DNA of 64,000 bases, from contig OX419761.1 in NCBI GenBank assembly GCA_948567375.1, positions 39,310,501-39,374,500 of the forward strand, read 5' to 3'. The notes under the pieces were generated by a model that searched no databases, was not told the origin of the DNA, and saw only the letters and a list, made by a program, of their open reading frames with translations. Made by a program: the position numbers and the translations under genes. The stretch's first letter is position 1. Each line of letters begins with the position of its first letter. Origin of the DNA: Lunularia cruciata. Lineage: Eukaryota > Streptophyta > Marchantiopsida > Lunulariales > Lunulariaceae. Positions 22,951 to 32,630 of this stretch are shown here, one piece after another.

Positions 22951-23315
22951 TGTAAAAGACCGTGACCAAGGAGAGAAGTAGGAGAATGGAAGCTCACATT
23001 GGGACACTTGAATAAGGGAAACCCAAATGCCTAGCATGAGCTTTGGCTTTGGTATTTATAGGTAGCATACAAGGCCCTTGAGAAGCTTCTCAAGAAGCTT
23101 TCTTCTAAAAGCTGCCTACTTGGTGTGTAAGCTAAGCTACTTGGAAGCCTCTAGAAGCTTCCTTCTAAAAGCTACTTACTTGAGGTGTAAGCTAAGCTAG
23201 CCATGAAGCTTCCCAAGAAGCTTTCTAGATGCTTTTGGAATATTCTAGGCTAATTTGTCTTATTTGCTACTTTGTTAGCCCTACTAACTTCATCGCCAAA
23301 CTCCATATTGTTATA
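22951..23315 (-). repeat. 5' LTR of element B
   Basis: 365 bp, from TGTAAAAGACCG to ATATTGTTATA. The primer-binding site abuts its left side (22938-22950) and reads TGGTATTAGAGC on the minus strand, one base from the initiator-Met consensus. It is followed by the target duplication GTAAG. Confidence 0.85.
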
Positions 23316-24630
23316 GTAAGCTTGGTACCAAGTATTTGGAAGAATGCTTGCCAAAATGTCCAATGAATCAAGGATCATGATTGGAGATGAGTACATGAGG
23401 CATCCTATGATGCTTATAGAAAATGTCAAAATAGATATGAGCCCATGTTGGAGCATCCACAATATCAAAGGTTGGTGCCAAATGGATTTTCTTACTAAGC
23501 TTATCCATAAACACCAAAATTGTTGTGTGACCTTGCTTTTTCTTGGGCAAGGATGTGATGAGATCCAAGCTCATGTGTTCTTGTCAACAGATGGAATGGG
23601 GAGTGGTTGAAGGAGTCCACTTGATTTTTGGTTGCTAGCCTTGCTGCATTTGCAACTCTCACACAATTGGACAAACTCTCAAACATCTCATGTCATGTTG
23701 GGCCACCACCATTGACATTAAAGAGTACCCAAGGTCTTGTCCACACCCATGTGACCAGCAATTGGTAAGTCATGGGCTTCTTGGAGGCACACAAGTTAGA
23801 GATCACCCTTGGCTGGAACATAAATCAGGTTCTCACAAAATAGAAGGCCTTCCTTGAAGGAGAAGGTGTTGTACTCCTTGTCGGATGCTGCAAGATGACC
23901 TTGTACCATCTGAAAGAAAGGATCTTGCTGTAAAATGGTCTTAAACTCGAGTTGGATTTTGAAGTCAACTGATACCATTGTAATTCTCACCATGATGAGA
24001 GGAAGAGACTTAAAATCAGGTCATCATGATAGGGCATTAGGAATGACATGGAAGTGATCAGGTTTGTACTCAAGTTTGATGTCAAAAAATTGTAGTTATT
24101 TCTCCCATCAACAATGTCAACTCTTCATGTGTTCCAAGTGTAATATCTACAACAAGAGTTTGTGATTAGTTCACATGATCACCTATTTTCCCAAGAGATA
24201 ATGCCTCCATACTTTGGTGGCGTATACCAATGCTAGTTGTTCTTGATCTTGTGCAAAGTATTTTCTTTTATATGGTGTTTAATCAATGAGACTCAAAGGC
24301 AATGGGATGTAATCCTTCTAGAAATTACTCAAATGGTAACAACACAACTCAACTTAACACAACTACAAATGGCAAAGTTAGAAGCATCAAAGTCAACCAC
24401 AAAAGGTAGTTGAGGATCATATGGTTGAAGAATGGGTCTTGAAGACACCATATGTTTTAGCTTCTAGAATACTTCTTCATGCTTGGCGGTCCATTGAAAG
24501 CTTGAGTTTTCCTCCAAGAGATTGGTCAATGGTGCTGCCATGTGCGCATAATAGTGAATGAACCGTCGATAAAAACTTGCCCATCCATTAAATGTTTGCA
24601 CCTCTGTGGTATTCTTTGGATTAGGCCAAT
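23316..24630 (-). pseudogene. Element A pol remnant: RNase H, zinc finger, integrase core
   Basis: Minus-strand reading from 24630 down: end of RT, RNase H (about 24450-24050), spacer with VPAKGDL (about 23800), zinc-finger region (about 23780-23640), integrase core at 23574-23368 (SLDLITSLPKKKQGHTTILV, then HHRMPHVLISNHDP). The section joins 29655 on one side of C and 18045 on the other side of B. It preserves the RNase H domain that C lacks, and so is useful as a reference for the deletions in C. Confidence 0.85.
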
Positions 24631-24700
24631 TGTAACAATATGGAGTTTAGTGACGAAGTTAGTCGGGCTTACGAAGTAGAGAATAAGACAAAATAGCCTA

Positions 24701-24923
24701 GAATATTCTAGAAGCATCTAAGAAGCTTCTTAGGAAGCTTCCCAACTAGTTAACTTGCGCCCTAAGCAGGTAGCTTCTAGAAGGAAGCTTCTAGAAGCTT
24801 CTAACTAGCTTAGCTTGCACGCCAAGTAGGCGGCTTCTAGAAGGAAGCTTCTTGAGAAGCTTCCTAGTTAACTTGGCTTGCACTCCAAGAAAGCGGCTCA
24901 ATGAAACTTCTTGAGAAAGCTTC
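24701..24923 (+). promoter_or_regulatory. Heat-shock-element-like arrays in the LTR promoter
   Basis: The heat shock factor site is alternating GAA and TTC units at 5-bp steps. Perfect matches here: GAATATTCTAGAA at 24701-24713 (three units) and GAAGCTTCTAGAAGCTTC at 24784-24801 (four units). GAAGCTTC pairs at 24722-24729, 24734-24741, 24844-24851 and 24856-24863 add more. All lie 20-240 bp upstream of the TATA box. The pattern is seen directly. That it drives heat induction is inference. Confidence 0.6.
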
Positions 24924-24942
24924 AAGGGTCTTGTATGCTACC

Positions 24943-24950
24943 TATAAATA
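24943..24950 (+). promoter_or_regulatory. TATA box of element C 5' LTR
   Basis: TATAAATA in the context GCTACC-TATAAATA-CCAAGG, a textbook plant core promoter position between U3 arrays and the R region. The same box is at 29538-29545 in the 3' LTR, and relatives are in A and B. Confidence 0.75.
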
Positions 24951-25055
24951 CCAAGGCCGAAGCTCATGCTAGGCATTCGGAGTTTTCCCTCATTCAAGTG
25001 TCCCAATGTGAGCTTCCATTCTCCTATTTCTCTCCTCGGTTTTGGTCTTTTACAT

Positions 25056-25067
25056 TGGTATCAGAGC
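25056..25067 (+). other. Primer-binding site (initiator Met tRNA)
   Basis: TGGTATCAGAGC, one base after the 5' LTR, is complementary to the 3' end of plant initiator methionine tRNA, the usual primer of chromoviruses. Confidence 0.95.
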
Positions 25068-25325
25068 AGGAATGGGATGGATGGAATTTATGGACCACCA
25101 AATCCACTTCCGCCAAACCATTGGGACTTTCGTGTCCAGATATTACCAAAGCATCGTTTCACACAATTCATCACCTCACGCTTTGGGCAGGATTTTCTAC
25201 ATATGATCACCGTGTCAGAGGAACCCTTGATACTTCCAGTTGTAACTTATGGAGAACGGTGGACGTGTTGTATCTACGTGTTAATCAACTAGATAAATTG
25301 CAGGTAGTGGAATAGAGTAGTAGCG

Positions 25326-26225
25326 ATGGCGGCAATACCGGATGTTATCCTTGCAATGCAACAACAAATCGAGCATCTTACTCGATTGTTGGATGAACGA
25401 GACCAGCAACGACGAGAACAGATAGACAGAGCACCGGTTCGAGATGGAGAAGATCGCATTCGATTTCCGAAACCCAAGGTGTTTGAAGGCAAGAATCTTC
25501 CAGGCACAGTGGAGAATTTTGTGTTTGACTGTGAACGTTACTTTGAAGCCACTAATCTTCAAGACGAGCGGAAACAAATTCTCTTGGCTTCTAGCCAATT
25601 GGATGGAGTGGCAAAACTTTGGTGGCGATTCCGAGTAGAAAGAGCTGAACGACAAATTGTTACACCAATTTTTACATGGGCAGAATTCAAGGATGCAATA
25701 CTTGGTCGATTTCAGACTATAAATGCCACCCGAGCTGCACGAGATAAATTGGCGGAGTTGAGGCAGATTGGCTCAGTGAGAAGTTACATCACACAATTTC
25801 AGAATATCATCATGCAAATTCCAGATATCCAAGAAGGTGAAGTTCTGGATCGATTTGTGCGAGGATTGAAGTCACGAACCAGATTGGAGATGACCATGCG
25901 AGAGCCATAGAATGTAGAACAAGCCATGCAATTGGCTGAGCATTTTGATTCCTTAGTTGCGACAACTTGGTCTCGACCTCGACTTACACAAAACCCACCA
26001 GTACCACGAGTGGAAGAACCGGTACCAATGGAGATTGATGCTATCCAACAAAGACCACTTGGCACAGCAGATAGAAAAAGATTACGACAAAATGGAGGTT
26101 GTTTTTATTGTCGCCAGTTGGGGCATCGTATTGCTGAATGTCCACTCAAGAATGGACGACCTCAACAAGTTGCCCAATTGGAGGTTGTGGAGCGGAATGA
26201 TCAGGGAAACGAGGAATCCCAATAG
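25326..26225 (+). pseudogene. Element C gag (capsid and nucleocapsid), one premature stop
   Basis: Structural protein of the virus-like particle. The ATG at 25326 opens a frame with the gag core (ENFVFDCERYFEATNLQDER, WWRFRVERAE, FTWAEFKDAILGRFQ, RSYITQFQNIIMQIPDIQE) and a CCHC zinc knuckle, CFYCRQLGHRIAEC, at 26100-26141. A TAG at 25908-25910, in the context REP-stop-NVEQAMQLAEHF, interrupts an otherwise continuous frame and looks like a CAG-to-TAG transition. A second TAG at 26223 ends the frame. Pol then follows in the -1 frame, as expected for a frameshift or separate translation. About 300 codons, a normal gag length. Confidence 0.9.
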
Positions 26226-26251
26226 GAGATTTCGAGCCGCCTACTGGGAGC

Positions 26252-28039
26252 TTGATTAGTTCCAATGGGATTGAAGGCTCGACCTATGCAAGTTTGCTTC
26301 ACTTGCAAGGTATGATATCTAATCGGGGTTGTAGAATTTTGATTGATTCTGGAAGTTCAGAGAATTGCATGTCTATGCAAGTAGCAAAGGAATTGGGTAT
26401 TCCTATCAAGCCAGTGATTGGAAGTAGTTTGATGATGGCGGATGGTAGAAAGGGTTCTGCATTCCGCACCTTGCATCCTATTACCTTCAAGATTGGGAAG
26501 GAGTATTTGGAGTGTATGAGGTTTGTAGTGGCACCTCTACACTATGATATCATTCTGGGTCTACCTTGGCTTGAATGTCATAAGGTTCAATTTGATTGGA
26601 CCCGACACCAAATTCAAGTACAACACCAAGGTAGGAATTTCCGATTAGGTTGTCTGGCACCTCTGAGTAAGACACCTAAGAATAGTCAGTCCCAAGATGG
26701 GAAGTTTGTCGAGAAGGTAGCCATAGAGCGAATCTAGAAGGGAGATGAGTCCCAAGATGGGAAGTTTTCCAGGAAGGCAACCATGGAGCAAGCTCGGAAG
26801 AGAGATGAGTCCCTAGAAGGGAAGTTTGTTAATGAAGCAGCCATAGAGCAAGCTTTGGAGGAAGATAAGTCTGTATTTGCAGTGTGGATCAAGCCGATTG
26901 CACAAGAACAATCTGAGGAGGGCCAAGTGCCGCATCAAGCAACGGTTGATCGGATAGTTCAAGAGTTTGCAGATGTGTTTCCGGATGATCTGCCAAAGGG
27001 ATTACCCTCTGATCGAGGTATGCCCTTCAAGATCGAGTTATTGCCAGGGAGTACTCCAGTGAGTAGACCAATCTATCGGCTCTCACCAAAGGAGTTGGAG
27101 GAGTTGCGAATAACACTTACAGAGTTGTTGGAGAAGGATTTCATACGACATAGTACCTCTCCTTGGGGAGCACCGGTACTATTTGTTCCAAAGAAGGATG
27201 GAGGACTTCGTTTCTATATTGATTACCGTGGGCTCAATAAGCAAACCGTGAAGAATGCATATCCCTTGCCTCGGATCGATGACTTGCTTGATCAATTAAG
27301 TGAAGCACGATACTTTTCCAAGCTAGATCTTCGTAGCGGCTATTGGCAAATTCCTATTGAAGGAGAGGACGTGAAAAAGATTGCCTTTCGTACAAGGTAT
27401 GGACATTTTGAGTGGAGAGTTCTACCTTTCGGACTCACTAATGCTCCAGCAGTCTTCATGGATCAGATGCATCGGGTGTTGGAGGGGCTATTGGATCAGT
27501 CTGTGGTAGTGTTCTTAGATGATATCTTAATCTATAGTAGGACAGAGGCAGAACACATGAATCATGTGCGAGAAGTCCTAAGACGACTACGACAGTGGAA
27601 ATTTTATTGCAAGAAGTCAAAGTGTGCTTTTTGGCAAAAGGAGGTTACCTTCTTGGGTCATAAGATCTCATCAGAGGGGATCAAGATGGAAGAAGAGAAG
27701 ATCAAGGCCATTACTGATTGGCCTACCCCGAAGGATGCTACCGAAGTACGAGCGTTCAACGGATTGGCCAGTTTTTACCGACGGTTCATCCACTATTATG
27801 CTCACGTGGCTGCACCATTGACTGACCTCTTGGGAAAGAACTCGAGCTTCCAATGGACCACCAAGCATGAAGAAGCATTCCAGAAGTTAAAGTATATGGT
27901 GTCTTCAAGACCCATTCTTCAACCATATGTTCCAACCAAAGGTGATCTTCGACTTGTGCGACTTCAAGAAGCCCATGATTTACCAATGGTGGTGGCCCAA
28001 CATGACACAAGATGTTCGAGACTTTGTCCGATCATGTGA
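26252..28039 (+). pseudogene. Element C pol: protease and reverse transcriptase
   Basis: The retropepsin part has LIDSGSSENC with the active Asp at 26345-26347 and IILGLPWLECH later. A TAG at 26735-26737 interrupts the frame. A three-fold repeat linker (26687-26868) follows, then the [60 protein letters not shown] (catalytic DD at 27518-27523), [13 protein letters not shown] and [21 protein letters not shown] ends at SSRPILQPY, where the sequence jumps to VPTKGDLR, so the whole RNase H is gone. The frame then drifts out of integrase and stops at 28037. Compared with element A, about 0.6 kb is missing at the jump. Confidence 0.9.
26687..26868 (+). repeat. Three 60-bp repeats between protease and RT
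   Basis: Each unit begins GAGTCCC-AAGATGGGAAGTTT or a variant and ends with an AGAGAT/GAAGAT. It encodes variants of DES(Q/L)(D/E)GKF...IEQA. Related repeats are visible in B (about 21120-21310) and A (about 30490-30610), so the repeat array is a family trait. Confidence 0.85.
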
Positions 28040-29291
28040 GAGTTGCCAACGGAACAAGGCCAGCAACCAGAAGCCGAGTGGACTCCTTCAACCACTCGCC
28101 ATTCCATCCGCTCGTTGGGAGCATGTGAGCTTGGATCTCATCACATCCTTGCCAAAGACAAAACAAGGACACACCGCAATTGTGGTGTTTGTGGATAAGC
28201 TTAGTAAGCAAATCCACTTGGCACCAACCTGTGATACCGTGGATGCTCCAACCTTAGCGCAAATCTACTTCGACAATGTCTTCAAGCATCATGGGATGCC
28301 ACGTGTACTCATCTCCGACCATGATCCTTGATTTACCGGGAAGTTTTGGCAAGCACTCTTCCATATACTCGGCACCAAGCTTGCTTTGTCCACGGCCTAT
28401 CATCCTCAAATTGATGGACAAACCGAACGCGCAAATCGTACATTGGAGGATATGTTGCGGGCCTTTGTCAATGTCCACCATACCAACTGGGATGAATGTC
28501 TTGCAGCTGCAGAATTTGCCTACAACAATTCCAAACAGGCAAGCACTGGATTTTCTCCCTTCTTTCTCAATTTTGGCCAAGATCCGCTTGTTCCAGATTC
28601 TCTTCTTGCTCCCCCTCCCTCTCAGGTTCCTCATACTTCTACATTCTTGACCACTATATCCCAATCTCTCCAACAAGCCAAATCTCACCTCCTTGTTGCT
28701 CAGAATCGCCAAAAACAATATGCAGACCATCATCGTCGTGATCTCACCTTTGAAGTTGGTGATAAAGTCATGCTATCCTCTAGTAACCTCCCTCTCCCAC
28801 TTGATACCCAAGTTCGTAAACTTGCTCCTAATTGGATAGGACCCTTTGATATCACCCACATTATCTCTCCTGTTGCTTATCGTCTTGCCTTACCTTGTCA
28901 CATGCGTATCCATCCTGTCTTTCATATTTCCAAGTTGAAACCCTTTGTTCCTAACCCTTCTTCCTTTTCCTCTCGAGTCCAACCTCCCCCTCTTCCTGTC
29001 CCTATCAGTGATCATGAGGAGTACGAAGTTGATCGTATCCTTGCGCGTCGCCATATTCAACGAGGCCGTCACCAACATACGGAGTACAAGGTCCTTTGGA
29101 AAGGGTATCCCCTTCATGATGCTACATGGGAACCTCTTTCTCACCTCCAGAATGCACAGATGGCCATCAAGGAATTTGAAGCTTCACTGGCGACGAGGAC
29201 GTCACCAACTAGCGGCGGGGGAATATGTAACAATATGGAGTTTAGTGACGAAGTTAGTCGGGCTTATGAAGTAGAGAATAAGACAAAATAG
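27927..29291 (+). pseudogene. Element C integrase with chromodomain, one premature stop
   Basis: Inserts the cDNA into the genome; the C-terminal chromodomain is thought to steer it to chromatin marks. The zinc finger keeps SCESCQRNK (the two Cys), but a deletion of about 60 bp removed the second His region. The catalytic triad is present: Asp at 28134, Asp at 28317, Glu at 28425, giving D-60-D-35-E spacing. A TGA at 28329 follows ISDHDP and probably replaces a CGA. Then come GPFDITHIISPVAYRLALP, the HPVFHISKLKPFVPNP end and a chromodomain (EYEVDRILARR, YKVLWKGYPLHDATWEPLSHL, about 29016-29150). The frame runs about 65 nt into the 3' LTR before stopping. Confidence 0.9.
29213..29225 (+). other. 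Polypurine tract of element C
   Basis: GGCGGGGGAATA, immediately upstream of the 3' LTR start at 29226, is the expected priming site for plus-strand DNA. The same position in A and B has GGAGGAATA-like and GGGAGAATA-like sequence. Confidence 0.75.
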
Positions 29292-29649
29292 CCTAGAATA
29301 TTCTAGAAGCATCTAAGAAGCTTCTTAGGAAGCTTCCCAACTAGTTAACTTGCGCCCTAAGCAGGTAGCTTCTAGAAGGAAGCTTCTAGAAGCTTCTAAC
29401 TAGCTTAGCTTGCACGCCAAGTAGGCGGCTTCTAGAAGGAAGCTTCTTGAGAAGCTTCCTAGTTAACTTGGCTTGCACTCCAAGAAAGCGGCTCAAGGAA
29501 ACTTCTTGAGAAAGCTTTAAGGGTCTTGTATGCTACCTATAAATACCAAGGCCGAAGCTCATGCTAGGCATTCGGAGTTTTCCCTCATTCAAGTGTCCCA
29601 ATGTGAGCTTCCATTCTCCTATTTCTCTCCTCGGTTTTGGTCTTTTACA
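29226..29649 (+). repeat. 3' LTR of element C
   Basis: 424 bp, matching the 5' LTR except for three substitutions in my reading (near 29267, 29498 and 29518). The heat-shock-like four-unit site is at 29379-29396 and the TATA box at 29538-29545. It is followed by the duplication CCAAT at 29650-29654. Confidence 0.95.
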
Positions 29650-29654
29650 CCAAT

Positions 29655-32216
29655 CAATAATAGCTTTGATTTTCTCCTCTTCTATCTTGATCCCTTCTGA
29701 TGAGATCTTGTGACCCAAAAAGGTGACTTCCTTATGCCAAAAGGCACACTTTGACTTCTTGCAATAAAACTTCCATTGACATAGTCATCTTAAGACTTCA
29801 TGCACATGATTACGTGTTCTACCTCCATCTTGCTATAGATTAAAATGCCATCCAAGAACACCACCATGTATCAATCTAGTAGTCTATCCAACACCTAATG
29901 CATTTGATCCATGAAGACTGTTAGAGCATTAGTGAGCCTAAAAGGTAGAACTCTCCATTCAAAATACCTATACCTTGTGCAAAAGGTAGTCTTTTGCACA
30001 TCCTCCCTATCGATGGTGACTTGCCAATAGCCACTATGAAGATCCAACTTGGAGAAGTATCGTGCTTTAGTCAATTGATCAAGCAAGTCATCAATTTGAT
30101 GCAAGGGATATGCATTCTTCACACCATTTTTATATTGAGCCCATAGTAATCAATACAAAAATGAATTCCTCCATCCTTCTTTGGAACAAATGGTAGCGGT
30201 GTTCCCCAAGGAGATGTACTATGCCGTATGAAATCCTTCTCCAACAACTCCATAAGTGTTATTTGCATCTCTTCCAACTCCTTTGGTGAGAGCTAATAGA
30301 TTGGTCCACTCATTGGAGTACTCCTTGACAATAAGTCATTCTTGAAGGGCATACCACAATTGAAGGGTAATCCTTGTGGTAGATCATCCAAAAAATCCTA
30401 AACTATTTGATCAACCATTGCTTGATTAGCTCTTGACCCTCCTCAAATTCTCCCTGTGCAATTTGCTTGATCCATACCTCAAAAATAGACTTATCTTCCT
30501 CCAAATCTTACTCTATAATTGCTTTATTGATAAAATTTCCATCTAGGGACTTATCTTCCTTCAAAGCTTACTCTATGGCTGCTTTCTTGACAAAATTCCC
30601 ATCTTGGGATTGATTATTCTTAGATGTCTTACTCAAAAATACCAAACAACCTACTCAAAAATTCCTACCATGGTGTTGTACTTGAATTTCTCATCAATTT
30701 CAATCAAATTGAACCTTATGATGTTCAAGCCAAGGCAAACCCAAAATCACATCATAGTGTAGTGGTGCCACTACAAACTTCATACACTCCAAACACTCAT
30801 TTGCAATCTTGAAGGTAACAAGATACGAGGTACGGAATGCAGAACCTTGTCTACCATCCGCCATCATCAATCTACTTCCAATTATTGGCTAGATAGGAAT
30901 ACTCAATTCCTTTGCTAATTTTATAGATATATAATTCTCTCAACTTCCAGAATCAACCAAAATCCTACAATTATGATCAAATATTGTACCTTGCAAGTGA
31001 AGCAAACTTGCATAAATCAAGTCTTCAATCCTATTGGAGCTAATCAAGTTTATAATAGGCGGCTCAAAATGTCCTATTAGGATTCCTTTTTTTCTTGATC
31101 ATTTTGCCTCACAACCTCCATTCTTGAATGGACATTCAACAATGTGATGTCCAATCTAGCGATAATAAAAGCAATCACCTTTTTGCTACAATCTTTCCCA
31201 ATCCACTATACCAAGTGGTCTCTGTTGGATGGCATCAATCTCTAGCCGTACTGGCTCGTCCACACATGTGTGATGTGTAAGTTGGTTTTGTGAAGGTCGA
31301 GGTCAAGACCAAGTTGTCATAACCAAGGAATCAAAGTACTTTGCTAGTTGCATGGCTTCTTCCAAGTATTTTGGCTCTCGCATAGTTACTTCTGGTTTAC
31401 ATTGTGACTTCAAGCCCCTCAAAAATTGATCTAGAGCTTCACCATCCATTATATATAGAATTTTCATAATGGTGTTTTGGAATTATGTGATGTGGCTTCT
31501 TACAAAAACTAATTTGCTTCAACTCTACCAACTTATCTTGTGCAGTTTATGTGGCATTTATCGCTTGGAATCGCCTAATTATTGCACCCTTGAATTCTTC
31601 TCATGTTAAGATTGGTGCAAAAAACTACCTTTTAGCTCACTCTACTTAGAATTACCACCATAGCTTTGTTGCTCCATTCAATTGGCTTGAAGCTAAGAGG
31701 ATTTTTTTTCCGTTTATTTTGAAGATTTGTAGCCTCAAAATAACATTTACAATCAAATACAAAATTCTCCATTGCACCCAAGAGATTCTTACCATCAAAT
31801 ACCTTGGGTTTTGGAAATTGGATTTGGTCTTCTCCTTCCGGAAATGGTGCTCTCTCTACCTGCTCTTGTTGTTGCTAGTCTTGTTTGTCCAACAATCGAG
31901 TAAGGTGTTCAATTTATTGTTGCATAGCAATGATAACCTCAGGCATTGCCACGATGGCTACTACTCTATCACACTACTCCCAATTTATCAAATTTACTAA
32001 GATATAGATATAACATGTCCACCATTCTCCATAAGTTACAAGCAAAAGTACCAATGGTTCCTTTATGAACAAGGTGATTGCATCTAGAAAATTCTGCCCA
32101 AAATGTGAGGTGAAGAACTGTGTGAAATGATGCTTTGGTAGTACCTAGACACAAAAATCCCAATGGTTTGGTGGAAATGGATTTGGTGATCCATAAATTC
32201 CATCCATCCTATTCTT
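29655..32216 (-). pseudogene. Element A gag, protease and RT remnant
   Basis: Read on the minus strand from 31990 downward: gag (about 31990-31440), a knuckle-like region (about 31150), protease (about 31000-30620), then RT with [20 protein letters not shown] and SKLDLHSGYWQVTIDREDVQ (30122-29895) and [20 protein letters not shown] (29715-29655) up to the insertion site of C. Numerous stops and frameshifts show age. The plus-strand ORFs in this region (for example 31719-32000) are antisense shadows. Confidence 0.85.
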
Positions 32217-32228
32217 GCTCTGATACCA
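32217..32228 (-). other. Primer-binding site of element A
   Basis: Minus-strand TGGTATCAGAGC, perfect for initiator Met tRNA, one base from the 5' LTR. Confidence 0.9.
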
Positions 32229-32229
32229 A

Positions 32230-32630
32230 AGTAAAAGACCAAGACCAAGGAGAGAAATATGAAATGGAAGATCATATTGGGACACTTGAATGAAAGAAAA
32301 CTCTGAATGCCTAGCATGAGCTTCTGTTTTGATATTTATAGGGAGCATACAAGGCTCTTGAGAGTCTTCTCAAGAAGCTTTACTGAGCCAATTTCTTGGA
32401 ATGCAAGTCAAGTTAATCGAGAAGCTTCTCAAGAAGCTTCTTTTTAGAAACCGTCTACTTGGCGTGCAAGCTAAGCTACTTGGAAGCTACTTACTTGGGG
32501 TGCAAGCTAAGCTAGTTAGGAACCTCCCAAGAAGCTTCTTAGATACTTCCAAAATATTCTAGGCTAATTTGGCTTATTTGCTACTTTGTTAGCCCTAACT
32601 AACTTCATTGCTAAATTCCATATTGTTATA
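32230..32630 (-). repeat. 5' LTR of element A
   Basis: 401 bp, starting AGTAAAAGACC and ending ATATTGTTATA, with the expected terminal CA/TG bases mutated. It keeps GAAGCTTCTC-type palindromes and a TATTTATAG TATA-like box. Confidence 0.85.

Larger units (their letters stand above)
18046..23315 (-). mobile_element. Element B: Ty3/gypsy chromovirus inserted in element A
   Basis: A minus-strand retrotransposon of the same family as A and C. It is flanked by the 5-bp duplication GTAAG (18041-18045 and 23316-23320), and the integrase gene of A is continuous once B is removed. LTRs: 18046-18456 and 22951-23315. Gag about 22690-22150, zinc knuckle about 21890, protease 21704-21363, RT 21060-20500, RNase H about 20450-20100, integrase 19800-19020, integrase C-terminus and chromodomain 19019-18460. 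It is inactive: many stops, and the RT core including the FLDD box is deleted. Confidence 0.9.
24631..25054 (+). repeat. 5' LTR of element C
   Basis: Begins TGTAACAATATGG and ends GGTCTTTTACA. U3 (about 24701-24925) is packed with GAA/TTC palindromes. A TATA box, TATAAATA, lies at 24943-24950, so U3 probably ends near 24975. The 3' LTR is 424 bp as well. Confidence 0.95.
24631..29649 (+). mobile_element. Element C: young Ty3/gypsy chromovirus, internally deleted
   Basis: A complete insertion bounded by two 424-bp LTRs (24631-25054, 29226-29649) and the 5-bp duplication CCAAT (24626-24630, 29650-29654), within the RT of element A and on the opposite strand. The LTRs differ at three positions by eye. 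Order: primer site, gag with zinc knuckle, protease, RT, integrase, chromodomain, polypurine tract, which is the chromovirus order. RNase H and part of the integrase zinc finger are absent. The coding frames carry single stops at 25908, 26223, 26735 and 28329. It cannot be autonomous as it stands. Confidence 0.95.
16514..32630 (-). mobile_element. Element A: old Ty3/gypsy chromovirus hosting two nested insertions
   Basis: A minus-strand LTR retrotransposon, interrupted by element B (18046-23315) and element C (24631-29649). Its own parts are: 3' LTR 16514-17201; integrase C-terminus and chromodomain 17202-18045; integrase core, zinc finger, RNase H and RT end 23316-24630; RT 29655-30480; protease about 30620-31000; gag about 31120-31990; primer site 32217-32228; 5' LTR 32230-32630. 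The pieces continue exactly across each insertion. Stops and frameshifts are frequent. No matching target duplication was found (left flank CTATT, right flank CATTG), perhaps because the LTR ends have mutated. Confidence 0.85.

Noticed and set aside
25281-25655. 124-codon minus-strand ORF in element C
   Set aside because: Shadow of the plus-strand gag frame.
28254-28733. 159-codon minus-strand ORF
   Set aside because: Shadow of the integrase frame in element C, which has the DDE triad on the plus strand.
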